Positions 9,037-17,095 of a stretch of 64,000 bases of DNA are shown in pieces. Within the stretch, counting starts at the first letter, position 1. Every line of letters starts with the position of its first letter. The DNA is taken from the NCBI RefSeq assembly GCF_038069765.1, contig NZ_JBBPFS010000005.1, forward strand, positions 62,001 to 126,000, given 5' to 3'. This stretch comes from Arthrobacter_B sp038069765. GTDB taxonomy: Bacteria; Actinomycetota; Actinomycetes; Actinomycetales; Micrococcaceae. The notes under the pieces were generated by a model that was not told the DNA's origin, ran no database searches, and was given only the letters and a program-made list of their open reading frames with translations. A program made the translations under genes and the position numbers.

Positions 9037-9248
9037 CACGCCGGGGTGGAGTCGCGTCCTCAGGGCTGCTTTCCTGCCGTCGCCCCGCGGATGTGCTGCG
9101 AGGGATGGCTATGCCGCCGCGTCAGCCTGCTCCGTGCACGCGTTCCCACTCTTTGGGGCGGTTGTAGCCTCTTGTGGTCCATCCCGCCCTGCAAGGCTAC
9201 AGAGGGTGGGAACCTGTGCAGCTCGGTGCAACCGAAAGACGTACTCCG

Positions 9249-10658
9249 TTACAGCTCCGCGCGGCTGCTCTCCCACTCCGGAGGGCCCATGGTTCCGGCG
9301 GGATACGTTTTCAGCGGCACCTCGCCGTCGGCCCAGGCTTTGAGCACCGGATCGACGATCCGCCAGCATTCCTCCGCAATATCAGCACGCACGGAGGCCA
9401 GCGGGTCACCGGAGAGGATCCCGGCCAGGACCTCGCCGTACGGGGTCAGTGCGGACTTGTGCATGGGAGCGCTGAGCCCGGTCCGCTCCAGGGTGAAGAC
9501 GTTCTCCGGTCCGTTCACATTCAGTTCCAGTTCCAGCCTGGCCGGAGCAAAAGAGATCCGGAGCCGGGATGCGTCCCCTGCCGTCCCGGTGAATCCGTTG
9601 GGCAGGTGGCTCACCGGTTTGAAGGTGATGACGGCCTCCTGCCGGTTTTTGCCCAGTGCCTTGCCCGAACGCAGGATGAACGGCACCCCGGCCCAGCGGT
9701 CGTTTTCGATCCGGATTTCGACTTCGGCCAGCGTTTCCGTTTCCCGGTCCGGGTCCACTCCGGGGGAGTCGGCGTACGCCTGGACCCCTTCGCCGTTGAT
9801 CTCCCCGGCAGTCCAGCGGGCGCGGCGGGTGCTGTGCTGATAGTCCTGCGGCACCGAGGAGGCACGCAGTGTGGCCGCGATCAAATCCCGCACGTCCCGC
9901 TCACCCAGGGTTGCGGGGGCGCCCATCGCGATGACGGCCATGGTGTGCAGCAGGTGGCTCTGGATCATGTCCCGCAGGGCGCCGGCGCCGTCGTAGTACT
10001 TCGCCCGGTCCTCGAGTCCAAGTTCCTCGTCAAAGAGGATCTCCACGCGCTCAATGTGCAGGTTGTTCCACACCGGCTCCAGGATCCGATTGGTGAACCG
10101 CAGCCCGAGGACGTTCATCACGGTGGCCATGCCCAGGAAATGGTCCACCCGGTACACGTGGCTCTCGGGGACCAGCTCCGCCAGCAGCCGGTTCAACTCC
10201 CGCGCCGAGGCCTCGTCGCTGGCAAAGGGCTTTTCGAGCACCAGCCGGGTCTCCTCGGGCAGGTCCCCGGGCTTCAATGCCGCCACCGTGGACTGCGTAA
10301 CCTCCGGCGGCAGCGCGAAGTACACGGCCAGCGGCGCGTCCAGGCTTTGGATGTCCCGGACCAGCCGCTCCGGATCCTTCAGGTCCACCTGCAGGTAGCT
10401 GCCGTTCCGGACAGCGGCATCGAGCGCTTCCCGGCCGTCGTCGTCGGCCTCGCTGCGCGCAGCGGCGAAGGACTCCTTCAGCAGGTCCTGCCAGGTTTCA
10501 TCGGTCCAGTCCCTGGAACCGGAGCCGACGACGCGCAGGTCATCGGGCGCCCGGCCGCTGCCGATCAGCTGGCCCAGTCCGGGCAGCAGCAGACGCTGCG
10601 CAAGGTCTCCGGTGCCGCCGAGAATCATCAGGGTGCGAAGAGGTGAAGTTTCAGTCAT
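9249..10658 (-). CDS. Divergent glucose-6-phosphate dehydrogenase family protein
   Basis: A 469-residue member of the G6PDH family, which oxidises glucose 6-phosphate with NADP. The N-terminal nucleotide site GGTGDLAQRLLLP is clear, as is the catalytic-domain region YYDGAGALRDMIQSHLL, which supplies the second histidine. The substrate signature is unusual: it reads YRVDHFLGMATVMN where the family has RIDHYLGKE. The catalytic His is kept, but the Lys that binds the sugar phosphate is Met, and the following Glu is Ala. This could be a paralogue with changed substrate or low activity; a canonical zwf may be elsewhere, in a tkt-tal-zwf-opcA cluster. gnd is present at about 51 kb. It sits between glnB and ffh, where glnD is found in relatives. 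Confidence 0.83.
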   Translation of the reverse strand: MTETSPLRTLMILGGTGDLAQRLLLPGLGQLIGSGRAPDDLRVVGSGSRDWTDETWQDLLKESFAAARSEADDDGREALDAAVRNGSYLQVDLKDPERLVRDIQSLDAPLAVYFALPPEVTQSTVAALKPGDLPEETRLVLEKPFASDEASARELNRLLAELVPESHVYRVDHFLGMATVMNVLGLRFTNRILEPVWNNLHIERVEILFDEELGLEDRAKYYDGAGALRDMIQSHLLHTMAVIAMGAPATLGERDVRDLIAATLRASSVPQDYQHSTRRARWTAGEINGEGVQAYADSPGVDPDRETETLAEVEIRIENDRWAGVPFILRSGKALGKNRQEAVITFKPVSHLPNGFTGTAGDASRLRISFAPARLELELNVNGPENVFTLERTGLSAPMHKSALTPYGEVLAGILSGDPLASVRADIAEECWRIVDPVLKAWADGEVPLKTYPAGTMGPPEWESSRAEL

Positions 10659-10787
10659 GTCTCCAGCCTGCCACCGGCGGCGCTGAACCGCTAAGAGTTT
10701 TGCGGCAAATACTCAACCTGCCTTGGTACCCTTAACAGCTGGGCCTGCCAAACATGGCGAAGATCTGACGAAAGAAGTGCGCGGCAC

Positions 10788-12371
10788 GTGTTCAATTCAC
10801 TGTCTGACCGGTTGACTACAACCTTCAAGAACCTTCGCGGTAAGGGCAAACTGACCGAAGCCGACGTCGACGCCACAGTCCGCGAGATCCGCCGCGCCCT
10901 GCTCGACGCCGACGTCGCGGTGCCCGTGGTCCGTGCCTTCACCGCCTCCGTCAAGGAGCGCGCCCTCGGTCTCGAGGTTTCCCAGGCCCTGAACCCGGGT
11001 CAGCAGGTCGTCAAGATCGTGAACGAGGAACTCGTCGGGATCCTCGGCGGGGAGACCCGCCGGCTGCGCCTGGCGAAGAACCCGCCCACGGTCATCATGC
11101 TCGCGGGCCTGCAGGGTGCCGGTAAGACCACCCTCGCCGGCAAGCTCTCCAAGCACCTCAAGAGCCAGGGCCACAGCCCCCTGCTTGTCGCGGCCGACCT
11201 TCAGCGCCCGAACGCCGTCAAGCAGCTGCAGGTCAACGGCGAACGCGCCGGCGTGCCGGTTTATGCACCGCACCCGGGTGTCTCCTCCGAGTTCGAGTCC
11301 GCCACCGGCGATCCGGTCGCCGTCGCCCGCCAGGGCATCGAGGAAGCGCGCACCAAGCTGTACGACGTCGTCATCGTTGACACCGCCGGCCGCCTGGGTG
11401 TGGACGCCGAACTGATGCAGCAGGCCGCGGACATCCGCGCCGCCATCAACCCTGACGAAGTCCTCTTCGTCATTGACGCCATGATCGGCCAGGATGCCGT
11501 CAACACGGCGCAGGCGTTCAACGAAGGCGTCAACTTCACCGGCGTGGTCCTGACCAAGCTCGACGGCGACGCCCGCGGCGGTGCCGCCCTGTCCGTCGCG
11601 TCTGTGACCGGCAAGCCCATCATGTTCGCCTCCACCGGTGAAGGCCTCACCGACTTCGAGGTTTTCCACCCGGACCGCATGGCCAGCCGCATCCTGGACC
11701 TCGGCGATGTCCTGACGCTGATCGAGCAGGCCGAGCAGAACTGGGACAAGGACGAAGCGTCCCGGATGGCGAAGAAGTTCGCCGACCAGGAAGACTTCAC
11801 CCTGGATGACTTCCTGATGCAGATGCAGCAGCTGCGCAAGATGGGCTCCATGAAGAAGATGCTCATGATGATGCCCGGCGCCGCCGGCATGCGTGAGCAG
11901 CTGGAGAACTTTGACGAGCGTGAAATTGACCGCGTCGAGGCCATTGTCCGGTCCATGACCCCGCACGAGCGGGTCGCGCCGAAGATCATCAACGGTTCCC
12001 GCCGCGCCCGCATCGCCCGCGGTTCCGGCGTGCACGTGTCCGAGGTCAACGGCCTGCTGGAGCGTTTTGTGCAGGCCCAGAAGATGATGAAGAAGATGGC
12101 TGCCGGCGGCGGCATGCCGGGGATGCCGGGAATGGCCGGACCCGGCGGGTTCAGCGGTTCGCGCAAGAAGCAGCAGGCGTCCAAGGGCAAGAAGAAAGCC
12201 CGTTCCGGAAACCCGGCCAAGGCAGCCCAGGAGCTGGCCGAAGCCGAGGCCCGGCGCGCGGGAGCCCGCAAGGCGCTTCCCACGGGCAGCGCCTTCGGAG
12301 CCCAGGACACGGACTTCGACCCGTCGTCCCTGAACCTCCCCAAGGGCTTCGAGAAGTTCCTGGGCAAGTAA
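10788..12371 (+). CDS. ffh: Signal recognition particle protein Ffh
   Basis: A 527-residue SRP54 GTPase that binds 4.5S RNA and signal peptides on nascent membrane proteins. The N domain is residues 1-90. The G domain has GLQGAGKTTLAGKL (107-120), DLQRPNAVKQL, DTAGRLG and TKLDGDARGG. The Met-rich M domain follows (MKKMLMMMPG, MMKKMAAGGGMPGMPGM), with the RNA-binding GSRRARIARGSG. The GTG start begins FNSLSDRL, as is normal for the family. A Lys/Ala tail of about 70 residues follows the M domain. It pairs functionally with ftsY upstream. Confidence 0.97.
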   Translation: MFNSLSDRLTTTFKNLRGKGKLTEADVDATVREIRRALLDADVAVPVVRAFTASVKERALGLEVSQALNPGQQVVKIVNEELVGILGGETRRLRLAKNPPTVIMLAGLQGAGKTTLAGKLSKHLKSQGHSPLLVAADLQRPNAVKQLQVNGERAGVPVYAPHPGVSSEFESATGDPVAVARQGIEEARTKLYDVVIVDTAGRLGVDAELMQQAADIRAAINPDEVLFVIDAMIGQDAVNTAQAFNEGVNFTGVVLTKLDGDARGGAALSVASVTGKPIMFASTGEGLTDFEVFHPDRMASRILDLGDVLTLIEQAEQNWDKDEASRMAKKFADQEDFTLDDFLMQMQQLRKMGSMKKMLMMMPGAAGMREQLENFDEREIDRVEAIVRSMTPHERVAPKIINGSRRARIARGSGVHVSEVNGLLERFVQAQKMMKKMAAGGGMPGMPGMAGPGGFSGSRKKQQASKGKKKARSGNPAKAAQELAEAEARRAGARKALPTGSAFGAQDTDFDPSSLNLPKGFEKFLGK

Positions 12372-12383
12372 CGGATTACGCTG

Positions 12384-12420
12384 GACACCGCCGGACCACC
12401 CGTCCGGCGGTGTCTGTTTA
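12384..12420 (+). terminator. Intrinsic terminator after ffh
   Basis: A 13-bp perfect stem (12384-12396 with 12402-12414), loop CACCC, followed by TGTTTAAAA. It starts 13 bases after the ffh stop. Confidence 0.88.
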
Positions 12421-12481
12421 AAAGCGGATTCAGCCGGATCCGGCCGGTCCACCGGCGAGGCAATCCAGGGAAGAGGCCAGT

Positions 12482-13069
12482 GTGGCAGCACAGGGACTGA
12501 GCGGGTTCTACGGATCCGTGTTCAAGCGCAGCACCACTGCCGCCGCCCTGATCCGCAGCATCGACGGCCGCGTGCTGCTGCTGCGCTCCGGCGCCGGCAG
12601 CTGGGAGCTTCCCGGCGGCGTCGTCCTGGGCGGAGAGGATCCGCGCTCCGCGGCCCGGCGCATCATTGCCTCGACGCTGGGACTGGAGCTCGGCGTCGGC
12701 CGCGTTCTGGTGCTGGACTACATCCAGGCGGGAGCGCAGTCCGGGGCACGTCCCGGCGCGGCGCGGCCCGGCAGCCAGGGCGACTCCATCGCGTTTGTGT
12801 ACGACGGCGGGGCGCTGGCCACCTCGGTCGCCGGGTTCACTGCCGCCGGCGGTGAACGGGAAGCCCGCTTTGTATCGGTGCCGGACTGCGCCGAGGTACT
12901 GGGCGGCGCGTCAGCCCGCAGGATTGCCGGCGCGCTGGAGGCGTTGGACCTTGGCACGGTGACCGAACTGGTGGACGGCAGGAGCACTGCCGGGGAACCG
13001 GCTGTACCGCCGTCGTCCCGTCGGATGATGCCGCCGGTGGCCGGCTTCTCCGAAATTCTTGGACGTTAG
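12482..13069 (+). CDS. Nudix-fold protein with degenerate Nudix box
   Basis: A 195-residue Nudix-fold protein: VLLLRSGAGSWELPGGVVLGGEDP followed by a helix is the usual layout of a Nudix hydrolase. The catalytic helix is abnormal. Where the family has REUXEEXGU, this protein reads RRIIASTLGL, so the three metal-binding glutamates are absent. Hydrolase activity is therefore doubtful; it may be a regulatory or ligand-binding relative. The start is GTG after a GGAAGAG ribosome site. The next gene begins ten bases after the stop, and the following one overlaps, so this looks like a three-gene operon with an alpha/beta hydrolase and a GNAT enzyme. Confidence 0.72.
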   Translation: MAAQGLSGFYGSVFKRSTTAAALIRSIDGRVLLLRSGAGSWELPGGVVLGGEDPRSAARRIIASTLGLELGVGRVLVLDYIQAGAQSGARPGAARPGSQGDSIAFVYDGGALATSVAGFTAAGGEREARFVSVPDCAEVLGGASARRIAGALEALDLGTVTELVDGRSTAGEPAVPPSSRRMMPPVAGFSEILGR

Positions 13070-13078
13070 GAGTCCCGC

Positions 13079-13888
13079 ATGCCTTCTGAACGAGTGGTGT
13101 TTGTGCACGGCGCCGGCAGCTTCGGCGCGGCGGCCTGGCCGCGGCAGCACGGACTGGCGCTGAACTACGACTGCCTGTTTATCAAGCGGCACGGATTCGA
13201 CGCCGTCGAGGAGCCGCAGGCGCCGGATCTGGAGGCTGACATCGCCATAATCCGGGAGGCCCTGGGCGAGGGTGGCCATCTGGTGGCGCATTCCGCAGGC
13301 GCCATTCCGGCGATGCTGGCCGCGCTGCGGGATCCGGGCCGGGTGTATTCGCTGATCCTGTGCGAGCCGGCGGTGTTCTCGCTGACCCGTGACCTCCCGG
13401 CCACCGCTGCCCACCGGGAACTGCTGCAGCCGCTCTTTGACGCCGCGCCGGATATGAGCGACGAAGATTTTGAGCGCGAGTTTGTCCGCCGTGTCTTTGC
13501 CGTCGAGGCCGCCGCAGCGGGCCGTGCCGCCCGGCCGGGCCATACCGCTCCGGCCGACGAAGCCGCCAGGCGGTCGGCTGCCCGGCTGCGCCTGCAGACT
13601 CCGCCCTGGGAAGCGCCGCTCGACATTGTTCCCGGCGTGCCCACTCTTGTGCTCACCGGCGGATGGGAGCCGCTGTACGAGGAAGTTGCGGATTTCCTGG
13701 TGTCCACCGGGGCCGAGCACCGGCAGGTCGGCGGAAACCACCGCCCGCAGGATACCGGCGCGGGCCGGAAGGCCATCCGCGAGTTCCTGGCCGCTGCGCG
13801 GCGGACGGATGCTGGCGAAGGTCGGATGGACGCGGGGGACCGCCGGATGGACGCGGGAGAAGGTCGGACGGAAGCGGGGGACCGCTGA
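13079..13888 (+). CDS. Alpha/beta hydrolase with heptapeptide-repeat tail
   Basis: A 269-residue alpha/beta hydrolase. The first strand reads VVFVHGAGSFG (oxyanion HG), the nucleophile elbow is VAHSAGAIP (Ser in HSAG), and the C-terminal histidine is probably in GGNHRPQ. Residues 242-269 are four copies of a seven-residue repeat, R-(T/M)-(D/E)-A-G-(E/D)-(G/R), which lies outside the catalytic fold. The substrate is unknown. The TGA overlaps the ATG of the GNAT gene (TGATG), so they are translationally coupled. Confidence 0.82.
   Translation: MPSERVVFVHGAGSFGAAAWPRQHGLALNYDCLFIKRHGFDAVEEPQAPDLEADIAIIREALGEGGHLVAHSAGAIPAMLAALRDPGRVYSLILCEPAVFSLTRDLPATAAHRELLQPLFDAAPDMSDEDFEREFVRRVFAVEAAAAGRAARPGHTAPADEAARRSAARLRLQTPPWEAPLDIVPGVPTLVLTGGWEPLYEEVADFLVSTGAEHRQVGGNHRPQDTGAGRKAIREFLAAARRTDAGEGRMDAGDRRMDAGEGRTEAGDR
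13802..13885 (+). repeat. Four in-frame 21-bp tandem repeats at the 3' end of the hydrolase gene
   Basis: Four 21-base units of the type CGG-A(C/T)G-GA(T/C/A)-GC-GG encode RTDAGEG, RMDAGDR, RMDAGEG and RTEAGDR. Units one and three, and two and four, share their last two codons, so the array may have arisen by duplication of a 42-base double unit. Confidence 0.85.
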
Positions 13889-14418
13889 TGCGCCGCGTGG
13901 TCCCTGTCATTCGGGAAGCTGCAGCGGAGGATCTGCTCCTGCTGCCTGCACTGGAGGCGGCCTCCGATACCCTGCTGGCCGGGATGCCCGGCGTCGGGGA
14001 TTCCGGAGTCGATTCGCTGCCTCTGCCGCCTCCGGCCTCCGCAGCCGAACTGGGTTCCGCCCTGCACCTTCTGGTGGCGGGAACTCCGCCGGTGGGGTTT
14101 GCCAGGCTCGAAGAAGTGGACGGGCAGGCACATCTGGAGCAGCTCTCCGTGCACCCCGACGCGGCAGGCGCCGGAGTGGGCCGGGCCCTGGTGGAAGCAG
14201 CTCTGGCATGGGCGCGGACGCAGGGATATACCTCCATGACGCTGTGCACCTTTGCCGGGGTGCCGTTCAACGCTCCGTTCTACCGGAGCTGCGGTTTTAC
14301 CGAAGTGCTCAGTCCCCGCGGTGAGTTGGGCGAACTGCGCGAGCACGAAAAGCAGCTCGGCTTGGACGCGCTGGGGGAGCGGGTTGCCATGCGCGTCGAA
14401 CTCTCTCCGTCGAACTGA
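13888..14418 (+). CDS. GNAT family N-acetyltransferase
   Basis: A 176-residue GNAT acetyltransferase. Motif A is visible as QLSVHPDAAGAGVGRALVEAAL, whose Q/R-x-x-G-x-G/A loop binds acetyl-CoA. The motif B region FNAPFYRSCGF is also seen. The start ATG lies in the TGATG junction with the preceding hydrolase. The acceptor is not identifiable. The frame is open upstream inside the hydrolase gene, but the MRRVVPVIREA start gives the normal family length. Confidence 0.85.
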   Translation: MRRVVPVIREAAAEDLLLLPALEAASDTLLAGMPGVGDSGVDSLPLPPPASAAELGSALHLLVAGTPPVGFARLEEVDGQAHLEQLSVHPDAAGAGVGRALVEAALAWARTQGYTSMTLCTFAGVPFNAPFYRSCGFTEVLSPRGELGELREHEKQLGLDALGERVAMRVELSPSN

Positions 14419-14462
14419 CACGGCCGGCTGACTCTCCCCAGGACCAGCAGCCCGCCCACGGC

Positions 14463-14498
14463 TTGGCTTTACATGAAGCTTCAACTAAACTCATTACA
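14463..14498 (+). promoter_or_regulatory. Leaderless promoter of the CatE-like gene
   Basis: TTGGCT (14463-14468), a 17-base spacer, TAAACT (14486-14491), then six bases to the ATG at 14498. Transcription would start at or next to the A of the start codon; no ribosome site is present. Confidence 0.6.
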
Positions 14499-14515
14499 TG
14501 AACCTTCAACTAAAC
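14470..14515 (+). repeat. 21-bp direct repeat over the -10 box and start codon (operator candidate)
   Basis: TACATGAAGCTTCAACTAAAC (14470-14490) recurs at 14495-14515 with a single change (G to C). The copies are 25 bases apart. The first copy contains the perfect palindrome TGAAGCTTCA. The second covers the start codon. CatE-type genes in Bacillus are controlled by MarR-type repressors that sense quinones, so a repressor site here is plausible. Confidence 0.55.
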
Positions 14516-15385
14516 ACCTCCGATCTGCTGCCCTCCGAACTCGCCATGGGGACCGTGATGCTCAAGGTCGGTGACCTGACGAATATCTCGGCCTACTATC
14601 GCGGGGCGCTTGGGTTGGAGGTCGTCGCCGAGGCCGACGGCGGTCAGTACCTGGGCAGCGGAAACGTCCCCGTGGTTCATTTGGCCCCGGCGCCCGGACT
14701 CCAGGTGGCGTCCCGGGGTGAGGCAGGCCTCTTCCACACGGCCATCCTCTTTGACTCCCAGGCTGATTTGGCCGCCACCGTTGCCTCTGCCGCCCAGTAC
14801 GACCCGTCAGCCTTTGTGGGTTCAGCCGACCACCTGGTCAGCGAGGCGTTCTACTTCACGGACCCCGAGGGCAACGGAATCGAGCTCTACTACGACAAGC
14901 CCCGGGAACTCTGGAACTGGGATGAGACGTCGACGGGCCGGGAAGTCCGGATGGCTTCGCTCGCACTGTCGCCGCAGGCCTACTTGCGCGAACACCTCAC
15001 CGAGGAAGCGCTGAGCGGACTGCGCACGGCCGGGGCCGGCGTCGGGCACGTCCATCTCCAGGTGGGGGACACGGACACCGCCGCAGCCTTCTATGTGGAC
15101 ACGCTCGGCTTTGAACGGACCGCCGGCTTCCACGGCCAGGCCCTGTTTGTTTCCGCCGGCGGCTACCACCACCACATGGCCATGAACGTCTGGAACAGCC
15201 GGGGTGCCGGCCCCCGCCGCGACACACTGGGGCTGGGCGAGGTGCTGATCACCGTTCCCGCGGCCGACGACGTCGCCGGGCTGGCCGACCGGCTGAAGGT
15301 CGCCGGCATCTCCAGTCACCACACCGGTGCCGAGCTCCGCTTCGAGGACCCCTGGCGCAACCGCCTGCGTGTCGCCGTCGGCTAA
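14498..15385 (+). CDS. VOC-family ring-cleaving dioxygenase (CatE-like)
   Basis: A 295-residue protein with two vicinal-oxygen-chelate halves, as in Bacillus CatE-type catechol 2,3-dioxygenases. The metal site is in the second half: GHVHLQVGDT (His), GGYHHHMAMN (His) and AELRFEDPW (Glu), followed by the usual NRLRV end. Members open catechol or hydroquinone rings with Fe(II) and O2 and protect against quinone stress. The ATG has no ribosome site but sits exactly at a predicted transcription start, supporting this start. A monocistronic unit is likely. Confidence 0.83.
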   Translation: MNLQLNTSDLLPSELAMGTVMLKVGDLTNISAYYRGALGLEVVAEADGGQYLGSGNVPVVHLAPAPGLQVASRGEAGLFHTAILFDSQADLAATVASAAQYDPSAFVGSADHLVSEAFYFTDPEGNGIELYYDKPRELWNWDETSTGREVRMASLALSPQAYLREHLTEEALSGLRTAGAGVGHVHLQVGDTDTAAAFYVDTLGFERTAGFHGQALFVSAGGYHHHMAMNVWNSRGAGPRRDTLGLGEVLITVPAADDVAGLADRLKVAGISSHHTGAELRFEDPWRNRLRVAVG

Positions 15386-15493
15386 CGGCAGTACGTATTC
15401 GGGGCCGTTGGCGCCGGGGCAACCCGGTCAAAACGTTCCCCGTCCGCCTGTGCCGCGCCGGAGCCGGCCCAAGTCGCCAAACATGGACTCATC

Positions 15494-15502
15494 TGGCACA
15501 AT
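15494..15502 (+). promoter_or_regulatory. Extended -10 promoter candidate for rpsP
   Basis: TGGCACAAT: an extended -10 (TG-N) with hexamer CACAAT. It is nearly identical to the TGGCAGAAT box upstream of rplS. No good -35 is seen. The leader would be about 130 bases. Confidence 0.45.
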
Positions 15503-15636
15503 GGTCAGGTACTCGATCTGCGTGGACCCTCTCTCCGCGCATGCATCTTGTCCTTTTTGAACCCCAACGTTATGGCCCGCCCCACGGGAGCAGAAGTACG
15601 GGTTCGCCCCTTTTCAGATCAGGAGTGACCACAAAA

Positions 15637-16044
15637 GTGGCCGTAAAGATTCGCCTTAAGCGCCTCGGCAAGAAGTTCTCAGCACACTACCGCGTTGTTG
15701 TCATGGATTCCCGTGCCAAGCGCGATGGCCGTGCCATCGAGGAAATCGGACTGTACCGTCCGACCGAGAACCCGTCGTACATCGACATCAAGTCGGACCG
15801 TGCCCAGTACTGGCTCGGCGTCGGCGCCCAGCCCACCGAGCAGGTCGCAGTTCTGCTGAAGATCACCGGTGACTGGCAGAAGTTCAAGAACATCGAGGGC
15901 CAGGAAGGCACCCTTCAGGTCAAGGCCCCGAAGGAAGCTTTCGTAGCTCCCGAAAAGAAGTCCGTGATCGTTCCCGAAGCCATCACCCCGAAGGCCAAGA
16001 AGGACGAGGCTCCCGAGGCTTCCGCAGAGGCTGAGGCTGAGTAA
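15637..16044 (+). CDS. rpsP: 30S ribosomal protein S16
   Basis: A 135-residue S16 protein of the small ribosomal subunit. The conserved start VAVKIRLKRLGKKFSAHYRVV is present, followed by DSRAKRDGRAIEEIG. The actinobacterial C-terminal tail is Ala/Glu/Lys-rich. GTG 15637 is chosen because the family begins M-A-V-K-I-R-L and an AGGAG lies 11 bases upstream. The alternative in-frame GTG at 15625 overlaps that AGGAG. It is the first gene of the rpsP-khpA block. Confidence 0.97.
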   Translation: MAVKIRLKRLGKKFSAHYRVVVMDSRAKRDGRAIEEIGLYRPTENPSYIDIKSDRAQYWLGVGAQPTEQVAVLLKITGDWQKFKNIEGQEGTLQVKAPKEAFVAPEKKSVIVPEAITPKAKKDEAPEASAEAEAE

Positions 16045-16045
16045 C

Positions 16046-16288
16046 TTGCTGGCCGAAGCGCTGGAGCATCTCGTCCGCGGAATCGTTGACAGTCCTGAGG
16101 ACGTCAAGGTTTCCGCCAAGAGCAACCGCCGCGGGGAAACCCTCGAGGTGCGAGTTCATCAGGATGATCTGGGCCGGGTCATCGGGCGCCAGGGACGGAC
16201 CGCACGCGCACTGCGCACTGTGATCGCAGCCCTGGCAAACGGCGAACCGGTTCGCGTTGATGTAGTGGATACCGACCGCCGCCGCTGA
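16046..16288 (+). CDS. khpA: KH-domain RNA-binding protein KhpA
   Basis: An 80-residue single KH domain with the core motif DLGRVIGRQGRTARAL (the GxxG loop is GRQG). KhpA proteins (formerly YlqC, UPF0109) bind RNA, often together with KhpB/Jag. It begins with TTG one base after the rpsP stop, so it depends on ribosomes arriving from rpsP. Placement between rpsP and rimM is the standard Gram-positive order. Confidence 0.92.
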   Translation: MLAEALEHLVRGIVDSPEDVKVSAKSNRRGETLEVRVHQDDLGRVIGRQGRTARALRTVIAALANGEPVRVDVVDTDRRR

Positions 16289-16365
16289 ACATCCGCGGCA
16301 CGGCCGGACTGCATCGGCAGTTCACAGCACTTTTCACAGCAGTACCAGTTGAACGCAGTTCACGG

Positions 16366-16406
16366 CATCCGGCCCCTGCACCAGATAATGGTGGAGGGGC
16401 CGGATG
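16366..16406 (+). other. Long hairpin between khpA and rimM
   Basis: An 18-bp stem with one mismatch (16366-16383 with 16389-16406) and loop GATAA, followed by TGTGTTTCC. The 188-base gap also contains three TTCACAGCA/TTCACGGCA-type repeats. It may be a terminator or processing site that separates rpsP-khpA from rimM-trmD. Confidence 0.6.
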
Positions 16407-16476
16407 TGTTTCCGGGCCCTAACCGGCCCACCCCCGGCTGCAGCACCCCGCCGCACCACAACAAGGAGAACTCCCC

Positions 16477-17094
16477 ATGCAGTTACAGGTGGCACGAATC
16501 GGCAAGCCGCACGGCATCCGCGGCGAAGTGACCGTCCAAGTCATGACCGACGCCCCCGAAGACCGCTTTGTCCCCGGAACGGAACTCACCGTCGAGCCCG
16601 CGTCCAAGGGTCCGCTCACGGTCATCAGCGCACGGTGGAACAAGGACATCCTGCTGCTCGGGTTCGAAGAGGTTGCGGACCGCAACGGCGCCGAGGAACT
16701 GCGCGGCGCCGTGCTCTCCATCGACACCGAGGAACTCGATGACGAGGACGACGACGAGGGCTGGTACGAGCACGAGCTGGTGGGCCTGGCGGCCAAGGTG
16801 GGCGACGACGTCGTCGGCACCGTCAGCGGGCTGCGCACACTGACCGTCCAGGACCTTCTCGTGGTGGACGACACCCAGGGACGCGAAGTTCTGGTTCCGT
16901 TCGTGGAAGCCATCGTTCCCGAGGTCAACGTCGAGGGCGGGTACGTCCTGATCACCCCGCCGCCGGGACTCTTTGAACTGAACCTGCCCGAGGACAAGCC
17001 CGAGAAGCAGGACAAGCCGGCCAAGCAGAAGCCTGCCGACAAGCCGCAGAACGCAGCAGACAACGCCAATGCCCAGGACGGGGCCGGCAGCTAA
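16477..17094 (+). CDS. rimM: Ribosome maturation factor RimM
   Basis: A 205-residue RimM, needed for assembly of the 30S head around S19. It has the N-terminal RimM barrel (VARIGKPHGIRGEVTV) and a C-terminal PRC barrel (WYEHELVGLAAKV, VPFVEAIVPEVNVEGGYV, TPPPGLFEL). The last 40 residues are a Lys/Asp/Pro/Ala tail not needed for the fold. An AAGGAG ribosome site precedes the ATG. The trmD GTG follows the TAA by one base. Confidence 0.95.
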   Translation: MQLQVARIGKPHGIRGEVTVQVMTDAPEDRFVPGTELTVEPASKGPLTVISARWNKDILLLGFEEVADRNGAEELRGAVLSIDTEELDDEDDDEGWYEHELVGLAAKVGDDVVGTVSGLRTLTVQDLLVVDDTQGREVLVPFVEAIVPEVNVEGGYVLITPPPGLFELNLPEDKPEKQDKPAKQKPADKPQNAADNANAQDGAGS

Positions 17095-17095
17095 A

